From Planctomycetota bacterium (lineage in GTDB: Bacteria; Planctomycetota; Phycisphaerae; Sedimentisphaerales; Anaerohalosphaeraceae), in the NCBI GenBank assembly GCA_030637065.1, contig DAOVVQ010000055.1:1-16728 (forward strand): a stretch of 16,728 nucleotides of DNA, given 5' to 3'. The position numbers and the translations under genes are program-made. The notes below the pieces were generated by a model. The model saw only the letters and a list, made by a program, of their open reading frames with translations, searched no databases and was not told the origin of the DNA. Of this stretch, positions 1 to 7,624 are shown one piece after another (positions within the stretch are counted from its first letter, which is position 1; every line of letters begins with the position of its first letter).

Positions 1-9
1 CATGGATAT

Positions 10-15
10 ATTATA
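10..15 (-). promoter_or_regulatory. Extended -10 promoter of a gene leaving the left edge
   Basis: Read on the minus strand, TGGTATAAT (an extended -10, TGN plus the consensus TATAAT) is followed by six bases and then an ATG at positions 3-1. This spacing puts the transcription start on the A of the ATG, so the gene to the left of the window would have a leaderless mRNA. No good -35 is seen, as expected for an extended -10. Only the start codon lies in the window, so the product is unknown. Confidence 0.4.
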
Positions 16-107
16 CCAATCCGCATAAAAAATGCGCGCCAGGGATTTAAGACTTGCGCGATCGCAAATAAACTTAGCGGATTCAACTCATAAGTGCAAC
101 TGAGTCG

Positions 108-150
108 CCAAAATTATGGTGAGATGTTATACTCTCTCACTGGATTTTGG
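108..150 (-). terminator. Stem-loop just after hemL
   Basis: An inverted repeat begins 5 bp beyond the hemL stop codon. Outer arms CCAAAAT (108-114) and ATTTTGG (144-150) pair, and inner arms GTGAGA (119-124) and TCTCAC (135-140) pair, with 3-4 unpaired bases between the two stem parts. There is no U-tract on the minus-strand side, so it is not a textbook intrinsic terminator. It may be a 3'-end hairpin for the cobA-hemD/hemL message, or an operator. Confidence 0.35.
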
Positions 151-155
151 TTACC

Positions 156-1499
156 TCAGTTAAGGGAACGCTTATGAGAGAGTACAGACAACTCACCGAC
201 GAAGATCGTATCGATTACCGCGAGCGTCTGTTCTATGTGGCGCTGGGTGTGTTTGCTTGAAAGGAAGCATGCCTCGAACTGTGACGGTGGCAGGTAGACG
301 CCGCCTTCGAGCAGTTTGCCGAAGTATTTCGCGTATTGCTTTGTGTCGCATTTCAGCGCTGAGGCAAAGTCGGTTACGGGGGTGGGGCTGAAAAACAGCG
401 TAAACATCGAGCCTACCCGGTTGATGGTGTGTTCAACGCCGGCTTTTTCGAGTCTTTCACTAATCCCGCTGCAAAACTGTTTTGTCAGCCGTTCGAGCCC
501 GGCGTAAGGTTTTTTTGACTTGAGCAGTTTAAGTGTGGCAAGGCCGGCTGCGACGCACACAGGGTTGCCCGACAGTGTCCCAGCCTGATACACGCTGCCC
601 TGGGGCGAAAGATTGTTCATGATGCTCGCCTTGCCGCCGATGGCGCCAATGGGGAAGCCGCCGCCGATTATCTTGCCCAATGTCGTAATGTCGGCCTTTA
701 CGCCTACGAGCGGCTGGACCGAACCGTATGCTGTCCTAAAGCCCGTGATCACCTCGTCGAAGATGAGGATGCTCTTGTTCTTCGTACACAGCCGCCGCAG
801 ACCCTTGAGGAAGGGTTTTTGGGCCGGAACCACGCCCATGTTGCCGGCTATCGGCTCGATGATCACGGCTGCGATCTTGTCGGAATATTTGGCGAAGGCG
901 GCCTCTGTGGCCTTTAAGTCATTGTAGGGGACCAGGACCGTATGCTTTGTAAAATCCTTTGGTACGCCGGGGCTGCTGGGAGCGCCCAGGGTGATCAGCC
1001 CGGAGCCTGCCTGGACGAGCATGTGGTCGACGTGGCCGTGGTAACAGCCGATGAACTTGATGATCTTATCCCTGCCGGTGGTGCCGCGAGCCAGGCGAAT
1101 TGCGGTCATTACCGCTTCGGTGCCGGAACTGACCAGCCTGACCTTGTCGACCGAATCGATGGCGGCAACGATCATTTCGGCAAGCTCGGTCTCGATCGAC
1201 GTCGGGATGCCATAACTGGTGCCCGCAGCCATCTTCTTTCGCACCGCGTCGAGCACGGTCTTGTTGGCGTGCCCTAAGATCATCGGCCCCCACGAAAGGC
1301 AGTAGTCGATATATCGCTTGCCCTCGGCGTCGTAAAGGAAGGGCCCCTTGGCCTTTTCGATGAATATGGGCGCAGCTCCGACGGCCTTAAAGGCCCGCAC
1401 CGGGCTGTTGACCCCGCCGGGGATCACTTTTTGGGCACTTGCAAAGAGTTTTGCATTTTTTCCGTTTTTGGTTCTGCTTCGTGTATTCGTCTTTGCCAT
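156..1499 (-). CDS. hemL: Glutamate-1-semialdehyde 2,1-aminomutase
   Basis: A PLP-dependent class III aminotransferase-fold enzyme that converts glutamate-1-semialdehyde to 5-aminolevulinate, the first committed tetrapyrrole precursor of the C5 pathway; cytoplasmic. Seen: PGGVNSPVRAF near the N-terminus, SSGTEAVMTAIRLAR, CYHGHVD, the FDEVITGFR aspartate that contacts the cofactor, and the PLP lysine in TTLGKIIGGGFPIGA (about Lys276). The C-terminal GVYLPPSQFEACFLSSKHT is typical. The start chosen is the ATG at 1499, preceded by GAGGG six bases upstream; a TTG at 1526 would add nine residues but overlaps the upstream gene. Length is 447 aa, against roughly 425-435 usually. The excess is a basic N-terminal stretch and about 15 C-terminal residues beyond the conserved end. 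It lies 17 bp downstream of cobA-hemD, so the two are probably co-transcribed. Confidence 0.96.
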   Translation of the reverse strand: MAKTNTRSRTKNGKNAKLFASAQKVIPGGVNSPVRAFKAVGAAPIFIEKAKGPFLYDAEGKRYIDYCLSWGPMILGHANKTVLDAVRKKMAAGTSYGIPTSIETELAEMIVAAIDSVDKVRLVSSGTEAVMTAIRLARGTTGRDKIIKFIGCYHGHVDHMLVQAGSGLITLGAPSSPGVPKDFTKHTVLVPYNDLKATEAAFAKYSDKIAAVIIEPIAGNMGVVPAQKPFLKGLRRLCTKNKSILIFDEVITGFRTAYGSVQPLVGVKADITTLGKIIGGGFPIGAIGGKASIMNNLSPQGSVYQAGTLSGNPVCVAAGLATLKLLKSKKPYAGLERLTKQFCSGISERLEKAGVEHTINRVGSMFTLFFSPTPVTDFASALKCDTKQYAKYFGKLLEGGVYLPPSQFEACFLSSKHTQRHIEQTLAVIDTIFVGELSVLSHKRSLN

Positions 1500-1516
1500 C
1501 TCTTGCCCTCGATCGC

Positions 1517-2914
1517 TCAACTGCAATTTGCTTTTGGCGGGATTATTCCAGCTTCTATTCCGTGTTTTTTTGCTTCCTGCTGGGTTGGTATCCCTAATGC
1601 CAGGGCCTCTGTGTTTTCCGGCATTTTGCCATAGTGCTTGGTGAACGCCCTCACCGTTGACCCGCTGGTGAACAGTATCTTGTCGATGTAGTCGAAATCC
1701 ACTTCCGGCGGCTCGATGTCGATGGTTTTGTATACTATCGCCCCCTCGACCGTCGCCCCCAGCTCTGTAAGACCGGCTGGGAGGACCTTCGATGCGACCT
1801 CGGCCTGGGGGAACAGGACCTTGCTGCCGCTCATTTCCAATTTTTTGAATTCTTCCACCAGCCCGACGCTCGACTCGTCTTGCGGCACAAGGTCGGCTGT
1901 GATGCCGTATTCACGCAGTCTCTGGGCCGTCGTCTTGCCTATCGCCGCGATCTTCGCATTGGCCAGAGCCCTGGCATCGAGCTTCATCGTCGCCAGCCGC
2001 TCGAAGAGGTATTTTGCCCCGTTTACGCTGGTAAACACGATCCAGTTAAATTCCGCTATGTGTTTGATCGTCTCGTCCGCCTCGGTATAATCATCGACCG
2101 CCACGCAGTCTATTATTCGCCGGTGGACGATATTGCCCAGATATGCATACCGCTGCGGGTGGTTGCCCATCACCAGAACGTTGGGCTTCTTGCCGAACCA
2201 GTCCAGGGTCTGCTGAAGCTCGACAACCCTGCCGACTATGAAGATCGCCGGCGTTCTCGGCTGGGCCGCTTTTAACTTCTCTTCAAAATTTTCCAGCGTC
2301 CCGGTTATCACCCGCTGGTCGTATCTTGTCCCATGCTCGACGGCGGCGATCGGCGTATCCGGCGATTTGCCAGCCTCAAGCAGCGACGAGATGATACGGG
2401 AAATATTCGACACCCCCATCAAGAAGATCAGCGTCCCCGCCTTGGGTATATCGAGCTGTCTGCCCTCCTTGCGGTGGCCGGTAATGATCGCGACGTGCGG
2501 CGTAAAGTCCCGGTGAGTCGGCGGTATCCCGCCATAACACGCCGCAGCCAATGCGCTGGTAACGCCGGGGACGACCTCGAACTCGACGCCCGCCTCGACG
2601 CAGTCCTGAGCCTCCTCGCCGCCTCTGCCAAACAGATACGGATCGCCGCCCTTTAGCCGCACAACGGTCTTACCCTCCTTGGCCTTTTCGATCAGGAGTG
2701 CGTTGATCTTGTCCTGCGGCAGGGTGTGCTTAGCAGCGAATTTTCCGACCGAAATAACCTCGGCATCCGGCCTTGCGTGATTTAATAGTTCAAGCGGTAT
2801 CAGGTGGTCATAGCAGATGACATCACCCTCGGCAACCAGCCGTGCGGCCTTCAGCGTAACCAACTCAATATCACCGGGCCCTGCTCCGACGATATATACC
2901 TTACCACAGCTCAT
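1517..2914 (-). CDS. cobA-hemD: Fused uroporphyrinogen-III C-methyltransferase / uroporphyrinogen-III synthase
   Basis: A 465-residue bifunctional protein. Residues 1 to about 245 are an SAM-dependent uroporphyrinogen-III methyltransferase (SUMT), making precorrin-2 for siroheme and corrinoids: VGAGPGD at the N-terminus, GGDPYLFGRGGEE, VPGVTSALAAA, GGIPPTHRD and ITGH are its hallmark segments. Residues from about 250 to the end are a HemD domain that cyclises hydroxymethylbilane with inversion of ring D: FTSVNGAKYLFERL, AAIGKTTAQRLREYGI, ILFTSGSTVRAF. This fusion is known from several phyla. The start ATG has AGAGG seven bases upstream. hemL follows after 17 bp. An upstream TATAAT and two inverted repeats may control it. 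No hemA, hemB or hemC is present in the window. Confidence 0.95.
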   Translation of the reverse strand: MSCGKVYIVGAGPGDIELVTLKAARLVAEGDVICYDHLIPLELLNHARPDAEVISVGKFAAKHTLPQDKINALLIEKAKEGKTVVRLKGGDPYLFGRGGEEAQDCVEAGVEFEVVPGVTSALAAACYGGIPPTHRDFTPHVAIITGHRKEGRQLDIPKAGTLIFLMGVSNISRIISSLLEAGKSPDTPIAAVEHGTRYDQRVITGTLENFEEKLKAAQPRTPAIFIVGRVVELQQTLDWFGKKPNVLVMGNHPQRYAYLGNIVHRRIIDCVAVDDYTEADETIKHIAEFNWIVFTSVNGAKYLFERLATMKLDARALANAKIAAIGKTTAQRLREYGITADLVPQDESSVGLVEEFKKLEMSGSKVLFPQAEVASKVLPAGLTELGATVEGAIVYKTIDIEPPEVDFDYIDKILFTSGSTVRAFTKHYGKMPENTEALALGIPTQQEAKKHGIEAGIIPPKANCS

Positions 2915-2974
2915 TATTCAACCTCTGTTAGAAAATTTGCGTTCACTAATTTTGGTCACAAAAACGTCGTCTTT

Positions 2975-2980
2975 ATTATA
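2975..2980 (-). promoter_or_regulatory. Candidate -10 of the cobA-hemD/hemL operon
   Basis: Minus-strand TATAAT lies 60 bp upstream of the cobA-hemD start codon. There is no convincing -35 at 16-18 bp; the -35 area is occupied by the inverted repeat at 2989-3003, which may mean activator-dependent or repressed transcription. The call rests on the -10 hexamer alone. Confidence 0.35.
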
Positions 2981-2988
2981 AGCAGGTT

Positions 2989-3042
2989 CCCTGAAAAACA
3001 GGGTATATCCCAATGCCAGGTTTGTTTTTGTCCCAAAAACAA
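2989..3042. repeat. Two perfect inverted repeats upstream of cobA-hemD
   Basis: The first repeat is CCCTG-AAAAA-CAGGG (2989-3003), just upstream of the candidate -10. The second has 9-bp perfect arms TTGTTTTTG (3022-3030) and CAAAAACAA (3034-3042) around a 3-base centre. Together with the -10 they form a compact candidate control region for the tetrapyrrole operon. The rest of the gap between the two genes (3043-3186) shows no gene or clear terminator. Confidence 0.4.
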
Positions 3043-3186
3043 CGACCATAGCAAGGGTGTCATAGTTTTTCAGAGGTCTCAAGCGGCATTTTAACAAATT
3101 AGGCGGGATTTGCAAGAGTAGATGTTAGCGCGACCGCTTCAAACTTACGCATCCGTCCCATGTCGATCCCGGGCTGTGATGGCTGC

Positions 3187-4239
3187 TTATCTGGAGCGGA
3201 TGAGCTTTTCGCTGTCGTACTTGAGGCGGGGAAGATTTTCTTTAATGTCCTCTATGAACCTCAGCCCGTCCTTCCAATAGCCTGCGGTGGGCTTTAGGTC
3301 CGCGAAGTGGGTCAGGAAATAGCTATTCAGAGAGCCGATGAGCAGTTCGCGGATATATTTGCTCGTCATCGAGGCCAGGGCCACGGGCAGGTGGATCGAG
3401 TCGGCCTTTACGACGAAGTGGAGCCTCATTTTCCTCCAGCCCCGCGTCAGTTCGTAGCTGCTTATCGCAGTGTCTTGGCGGATCACCTTCATCTCCATAT
3501 CGGGGAACATCCTCGCCAGTGTGTTGCGGTAGTTGACCCTTCCGCCCTGGCGGTCGATTATTATCTGGAGGATCGCTGAATCGGGGTCGGTGTCGCCGCG
3601 GTCATGGCGCCAAAGCGGCGGCGAGTCGGGGTTTGGCGATGAATAGGTGTTGTCGAATGCCTGCTTGATGAGGGTCGATACGGCTGTGAAGAGCACGGTG
3701 GCCTTGTTCTTTACGGCTGAGACCATCGTGTTGTAGTAGCCACCGTCGAGACAGCAGGCGTTTATGCCGAGCATGTTCATATCGTTTGCCGCCAGTGTGT
3801 TTTTCAGTACCGACCCGGCAATGTGGATGTCGTCAGGGTCGGCCCCGAGCGGCGTCTCAGCCAGTTTCCGGTACCACGGATATTCGTCCAAACGCGGGCG
3901 GCATTGCGGACACAGGGCCTCTAACAGCTCCGCGGTCGTCGCCGGTAGATGGTTGGGGGCGGGATCATCGGCGCCACCGGATGCCCCAGCGGCAAGAGCG
4001 GCGAGGACCGTCCTTCTAAGGTGCCCGATCCCAGCGGATTTGCTGTAGGCCTTCTTGCTGTCGGTGATCAGGACCCGACCTGCCAGACGGGATTTTTTCG
4101 TCGTAACGGCGTTGGCCAAAAGCCCGAAGAGGTCGGATTTCAGGTGCCGGTCCGGGACGGTAAAGGCCGTCGACGAAACAACCATCGGCCCGAGGATAGG
4201 GCCGTAACCGGCTTCGTCAATACCTACCAGAATCGCCAT
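3187..4239 (-). CDS. Divergent RNase HII-like protein
   Basis: Probably an RNase H-fold nuclease of the RNase HII/HIII type, acting on ribonucleotides in DNA or RNA/DNA hybrids. Seen: N-terminal VGIDEAGYGPILGPMVV (Asp8, Glu9), DSKK at 60-63, IIIDRQGG with Asp229, and KADSIHLPVALASMTSKYIRE with Asp280 and the following S-x3-K-x2-R. These align with the four acidic active-site residues and the ASIxAKxxRD helix of RNase HII. At 350 residues it is far longer than the usual 200-230; the extra sequence is mostly between about 70 and 220, including CPQC at 110-113. The second of two tandem ATGs (4239) is preferred because GGAGG then sits five bases away. It has its own TTGCAC-16-TATAAT promoter. No second RNase H gene is in the window. 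The activity is inferred, not certain. Confidence 0.8.
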   Translation of the reverse strand: MAILVGIDEAGYGPILGPMVVSSTAFTVPDRHLKSDLFGLLANAVTTKKSRLAGRVLITDSKKAYSKSAGIGHLRRTVLAALAAGASGGADDPAPNHLPATTAELLEALCPQCRPRLDEYPWYRKLAETPLGADPDDIHIAGSVLKNTLAANDMNMLGINACCLDGGYYNTMVSAVKNKATVLFTAVSTLIKQAFDNTYSSPNPDSPPLWRHDRGDTDPDSAILQIIIDRQGGRVNYRNTLARMFPDMEMKVIRQDTAISSYELTRGWRKMRLHFVVKADSIHLPVALASMTSKYIRELLIGSLNSYFLTHFADLKPTAGYWKDGLRFIEDIKENLPRLKYDSEKLIRSR

Positions 4240-4278
4240 CATGTCCTCCAGACCGGGGTTTACGTCATTCTACGGTCG

Positions 4279-4306
4279 ATTATAACAGCCCAAAAGCAAG
4301 GTGCAA
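4279..4306 (-). promoter_or_regulatory. Sigma-70-type promoter of the RNase HII-like gene
   Basis: On the minus strand, TTGCAC (4306-4301), a 16-bp spacer and TATAAT (4284-4279) lie about 40 bp upstream of the start codon, leaving a short leader that carries the GGAGG ribosome site. Confidence 0.65.
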
Positions 4307-4360
4307 CCCGAAAATCGACTTGCCCCCGCCCCCCCCAGTCCGCAGCAAGGGCCGCAGCGT

Positions 4361-4508
4361 GTCCCGATCTATCGGGACCGATGGGCGCATGCACATTGGC
4401 ACCCACCATCGGTTTAGCTTCGCTAAACACGCTGCCACCCAATTGAGAGGTGGAAGCATTGAGCTACTCACCATCGGTTTGGCTTCGCTAACTCCCGGCG
4501 CGCCGGGA
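4361..4508. repeat. Mosaic of small palindromes and a repeated 23-bp module
   Basis: The 438-bp gap between the RNase HII-like gene and tdh holds no gene but is densely structured. GTCCCGAT/ATCGGGAC pair at 4361-4378. CCGATGG (4378-4384) pairs with CCATCGG (4406-4412). GTTTAGC-TTC-GCTAAAC is a perfect hairpin at 4412-4428. CCACC (4435-4439) pairs with GGTGG (4449-4453). TCCCGGCG/CGCCGGGA is a 16-bp palindrome at 4493-4508. A 23-bp module beginning CACCATCGGTTT occurs at 4404-4426 and again at 4469-4491 with one A/G difference. This resembles a dispersed REP/BIME-like intergenic repeat; no transposase is nearby. Confidence 0.6.
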
Positions 4509-4582
4509 CCACTCAGCGTATTTTGAGCCTGGGGATTGGGTCCGGAGCGGATTTTTTGATTCCCCGGCTCGGGTTTGAGCAT

Positions 4583-4588
4583 TATAAT
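4583..4588 (+). promoter_or_regulatory. Candidate -10 of the tdh-kbl operon
   Basis: TATAAT lies 89 bp upstream of the tdh ATG. The best -35-like hexamer, TTGATT, is 21 bp away, which is too far, so the hexamer is suggestive only. It is the only consensus -10 between the repeat cluster and tdh. Confidence 0.35.
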
Positions 4589-4677
4589 GGTCCGCGGACG
4601 CTCGTTTGCGGCGATTTTCGGTTGGTTGTCCCAGCCGGCGATGCGAAAAGGAAGGCGAACATCGAAAGGGCTCTGCC

Positions 4678-5703
4678 ATGAAGGCACTGGTCAAGAAGGA
4701 ATCTCGTGAGGGTTTGTGGCTTGAGGACGTTGCCGAGCCGGAGATCGGCATCAACGATGTCCTGGTCAAGATCGCCAGGACCGCGATCTGCGGCACGGAT
4801 GTTCATATCTACGAGTGGGACCAGTGGGCCCGCAAGACCATTAAGACCCCGCTGGTCATCGGCCACGAGTTTGTCGGCACGGTCGCGCGGACGGGCGAAA
4901 ATGTCAGCGATTACAAGCCCGGCGATCTCGTCAGCGGCGAAGGCCACGTCGTTTGCGGTCGGTGCAGAAACTGTCTTGCAGGCAGGCGGCACCTTTGCAA
5001 AGACCCCAGGGGCATCGGGATTGACCGGGACGGCGCGTTTGCCGAGTATCTATCTCTGCCGGTGACCAATGTCTGGTACTGCGATAAGGCGATCCCGACG
5101 GATGTGCTGAGCTGTTTCGATCCGTTAGGCAATGCGGTCCACACGGCTGGGACTTATAATGTGGTCGGCGAGGATGTGCTGATCACCGGGGCCGGGCCGA
5201 TCGGCTGTATGGCCACAGCCGTCGCCAGGCAGATCGGCGCCCGATATATAGTCGTCACCGACGTCAATCCGTACCGGCTGGAGATGGCTAAGAAGATGGG
5301 GGCGAGCCTGACCGTCGATGTCCGGACCGATAGCATCGAGGGCGCCCAAAAAAAGCTGGGCATGAAAGAGGGTTTCGACGTCGGCATGGAGATGTCCGGC
5401 AGCCCCGATGCGCTCAGGGGTATGCTCGGCAATATGGCCCACGGCGGCAAGATCGCGCTCCTGGGCCTGCTGCCCTCGACGGAGATCGACTGGGATTTCG
5501 TGGTCTTTAACGGCCTTACGATCACGGGGATCTACGGCAGGAAGATGTACGAGACGTGGTATAAGGTCACCATGCTGATACAGAGCGGGCTCGATATCGA
5601 GCCTGTGATCACGCACCGGTTCGGCTACGCGGACTTCGAGGCCGGTTTCGAGGCGATGCGCTCGGGCCAGTCCGGAAAGGTCATACTTAACTGGACGAAC
5701 TAA
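4678..5703 (+). CDS. tdh: L-threonine 3-dehydrogenase
   Basis: A zinc-dependent medium-chain dehydrogenase that oxidises L-threonine to 2-amino-3-ketobutyrate with NAD+. Seen: catalytic-zinc ligands Cys38 (TAICGTDVH) and His63-Glu64 (GHEFVG), the structural-zinc cluster Cys93, Cys96, Cys99, Cys107 (VVCGRCRNC...HLC), and a Rossmann segment VLITGAGPIGCMA. The length, 341 residues, and the Cys38/93/96/99/107 numbering equal those of E. coli Tdh. The ATG at 4678 has AAAGGG seven bases upstream; a TTG at 4606 in the same frame would add an unrelated 24-residue tail. kbl follows after 54 bp, so the two steps of threonine-to-glycine conversion are encoded together. Confidence 0.97.
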   Translation: MKALVKKESREGLWLEDVAEPEIGINDVLVKIARTAICGTDVHIYEWDQWARKTIKTPLVIGHEFVGTVARTGENVSDYKPGDLVSGEGHVVCGRCRNCLAGRRHLCKDPRGIGIDRDGAFAEYLSLPVTNVWYCDKAIPTDVLSCFDPLGNAVHTAGTYNVVGEDVLITGAGPIGCMATAVARQIGARYIVVTDVNPYRLEMAKKMGASLTVDVRTDSIEGAQKKLGMKEGFDVGMEMSGSPDALRGMLGNMAHGGKIALLGLLPSTEIDWDFVVFNGLTITGIYGRKMYETWYKVTMLIQSGLDIEPVITHRFGYADFEAGFEAMRSGQSGKVILNWTN

Positions 5704-5757
5704 CACAGCCAGCCGGCGGATTTAGCGAGCTATTATTTGCGGCGAAAGGGGACAAAG

Positions 5758-6942
5758 ATGTTTGGTGCGATGAAGGGGCATATCTCAGACGAGCTAAGGG
5801 AGATCACCGCCTCGGGCCTTTACAAGTCCGAGCGGATCATTACGAGCCCGCAGGCTATGCACATAACCGTCAGCAGCGGGCAAAAAGTCCTGAACCTGTG
5901 CGCGAATAATTATCTCGGCCTCTCGGATAATGCCGAGTTGATCAAGGCGGCGAAGGACAGTTACGACCGGTGGGGTTTCGGTCTAAGTTCGGTGCGTTTT
6001 ATATGCGGCACGCAGCAGATCCACAAGGACCTGGAGGCGGCGATAGCCGGGTTCCTGAGTACCGAGGATGCAATCCTTTATAGCTGCTGCTTCGACGCAA
6101 ATACGGGCCTCTTCGAGACGCTGCTCGGCGCCGAAGACGCGATCATAAGCGACCAGCTTAATCATGCGAGCATTATCGACGGCGTCCGTTTATGCAAGGC
6201 TACGCGATTCAGGTACAAAAACAGCGACATGGCCGATCTCGAAGCCAGGCTAAAGGAGGCTCAATCGGCACGTTTTCGGATGATCGCGACCGACGGCGTT
6301 TTTTCGATGGACGGCACGATCGCAAAGCTGGACAAGATATGCGACCTCGCGGATAAATACGATGCACTGGTAATGGTCGACGATTCGCACTCCGTTGGCA
6401 TCCTTGGCGCCCGCGGCAGAGGAACGCATGAGCACTGCGGCGTGGTCGACCGCGTCGATATCATCACGGGAACGTTCGGCAAGGCGCTCGGCGGGGCCTC
6501 AGGCGGCTACTCAGCCGCAAGAAAAGAGCTAATCGATCTGCTCAGACAGCGTTCGCGACCCTATCTATTCTCCAACACGCTTGCCCCAGCCATAGCGGCG
6601 ACCTCCCTGAAAGTTATCGAGATGCTCTCATTTTCGACCGATCTGTGCGACAGGCTGCGGGCCAATACGAAATACTTCAGAGAAAAAATAAGCGAAACCG
6701 GCTTCGACATAGTCCCCGGCGAACACCCCATCGTGCCGATCATGTTAGGCGAAGCTGCCCTCGCCCAAAAAATAGCCGACTTCCTCTTAGAAAAAGGCAT
6801 CTACGTAACAGGTTTCTCCTACCCGGTAGTCCCAAAAGGCAAAGCCAGAATAAGAACCCAAATCTCAGCGGCACACACTCAAAGCGATCTGGACTTTGCG
6901 GTCAAGATGTTCGCCGAGGCCAGACGGCAGGCAGGCATTTAG
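5758..6942 (+). CDS. kbl: Glycine C-acetyltransferase (2-amino-3-ketobutyrate CoA ligase)
   Basis: A PLP-dependent alpha-oxoamine synthase-family enzyme that cleaves 2-amino-3-ketobutyrate with CoA into glycine and acetyl-CoA, the step after Tdh. Seen: NLCANNYLGLS, SSVRFICGTQQIHKDLE, DQLNHASIIDG, VDDSHSVGILGARGRG, and the PLP lysine in GTFGKALGGASGGY (Lys242). Length is 394 residues, against 398 in E. coli. The ATG at 5758 has AAAGGGG seven bases upstream. Third-position use drifts within the gene: the second half is richer in A and C than the first, without a frameshift. A membrane-protein gene follows after 27 bp on the same strand. Confidence 0.96.
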   Translation: MFGAMKGHISDELREITASGLYKSERIITSPQAMHITVSSGQKVLNLCANNYLGLSDNAELIKAAKDSYDRWGFGLSSVRFICGTQQIHKDLEAAIAGFLSTEDAILYSCCFDANTGLFETLLGAEDAIISDQLNHASIIDGVRLCKATRFRYKNSDMADLEARLKEAQSARFRMIATDGVFSMDGTIAKLDKICDLADKYDALVMVDDSHSVGILGARGRGTHEHCGVVDRVDIITGTFGKALGGASGGYSAARKELIDLLRQRSRPYLFSNTLAPAIAATSLKVIEMLSFSTDLCDRLRANTKYFREKISETGFDIVPGEHPIVPIMLGEAALAQKIADFLLEKGIYVTGFSYPVVPKGKARIRTQISAAHTQSDLDFAVKMFAEARRQAGI

Positions 6943-6969
6943 CGGCAGTTGATTATGGAGACTGATCCC

Positions 6970-7587
6970 ATGCAGTTGGTTGTTATACTTGATCTTGCCG
7001 GGGTAGCGGTATTTGCCGTCTCCGGCGCTCTGGCTGCGGGCCGCAAACAGATGGACCTCTTCGGAGTCGTGGTATTGGCCTGCGTTACCGCTCTCGGCGG
7101 CGGGACCACGCGGGATGTCGTTCTCGGCGCATATCCCGTCTTCTGGGTGGCCGACCCGAGATATGTCATAGTTGCGGTAGTTGCGGCGATCGTGACGTTT
7201 ATTGCCGTCAGAAGATGGAACCTGCCCCGCGGACTCCTTCTGCTCGCCGACGCCCTGGGCCTGGCTTTGTTCACGGTGATAGGAGCCGAGAAAGCCATGT
7301 CGCTCGGCGTCTCCGGGCCCGTCTCGGTCATCATGGGAGTAGTCACCGGTGTGGTGGGAGGGATGATGCGCGACGTGCTGGCAGGGGATATCCCATTCAT
7401 CTGTCGAAGCGAGTTATACGCCACAGCCGCGTTGTGCGGAGCCATTGCATTTACACTTATAGCAGGAGTAGCCCATAAGCCCACCATAGCCGTGGCCGCA
7501 GCCTTCCTGATAACATTCGGCCTGCGATTAGCAGCCATCTACTGGGGCCTGGCACTACCATCATGGCACCAAAGAAAAAAAGAATAA
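6970..7587 (+). CDS. TRIC / glycine-transporter-domain (UPF0126) membrane protein
   Basis: An inner-membrane protein of the UPF0126/TRIC family with two repeated halves, each about three helices, plus a seventh C-terminal hydrophobic stretch. The signature GG-x2-RD occurs in both halves: ALGGGTTRDVVLGAYP and GVVGGMMRDVLAGDIP. Family members are described as TRIC-type cation channels, and the Pfam domain is named glycine transporter because relatives often sit behind glycine riboswitches. Here the gene is 27 bp behind kbl, whose product makes glycine, so glycine movement is an attractive but unproven role. The ATG at 6970 is preferred (GGAG nine bases upstream, protein then begins MQLVVILDLAG as is usual); an ATG at 6955 is possible. 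205 residues. Confidence 0.88.
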   Translation: MQLVVILDLAGVAVFAVSGALAAGRKQMDLFGVVVLACVTALGGGTTRDVVLGAYPVFWVADPRYVIVAVVAAIVTFIAVRRWNLPRGLLLLADALGLALFTVIGAEKAMSLGVSGPVSVIMGVVTGVVGGMMRDVLAGDIPFICRSELYATAALCGAIAFTLIAGVAHKPTIAVAAAFLITFGLRLAAIYWGLALPSWHQRKKE

Positions 7588-7624
7588 CCCGGGGGCTGGT
7601 ATAATGATAAGGGTTGTGATTTTG

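Noticed and set aside
2918..3115. 65-codon minus-strand ORF upstream of cobA-hemD
   Set aside because: It runs through the promoter and inverted repeats of the operon, lacks a Shine-Dalgarno and shows no domain-like pattern.
4260..4687. Minus-strand ORFs across the palindrome cluster
   Set aside because: Their translations are low-complexity products of the repeats and promoter sequence, with no ribosome site.
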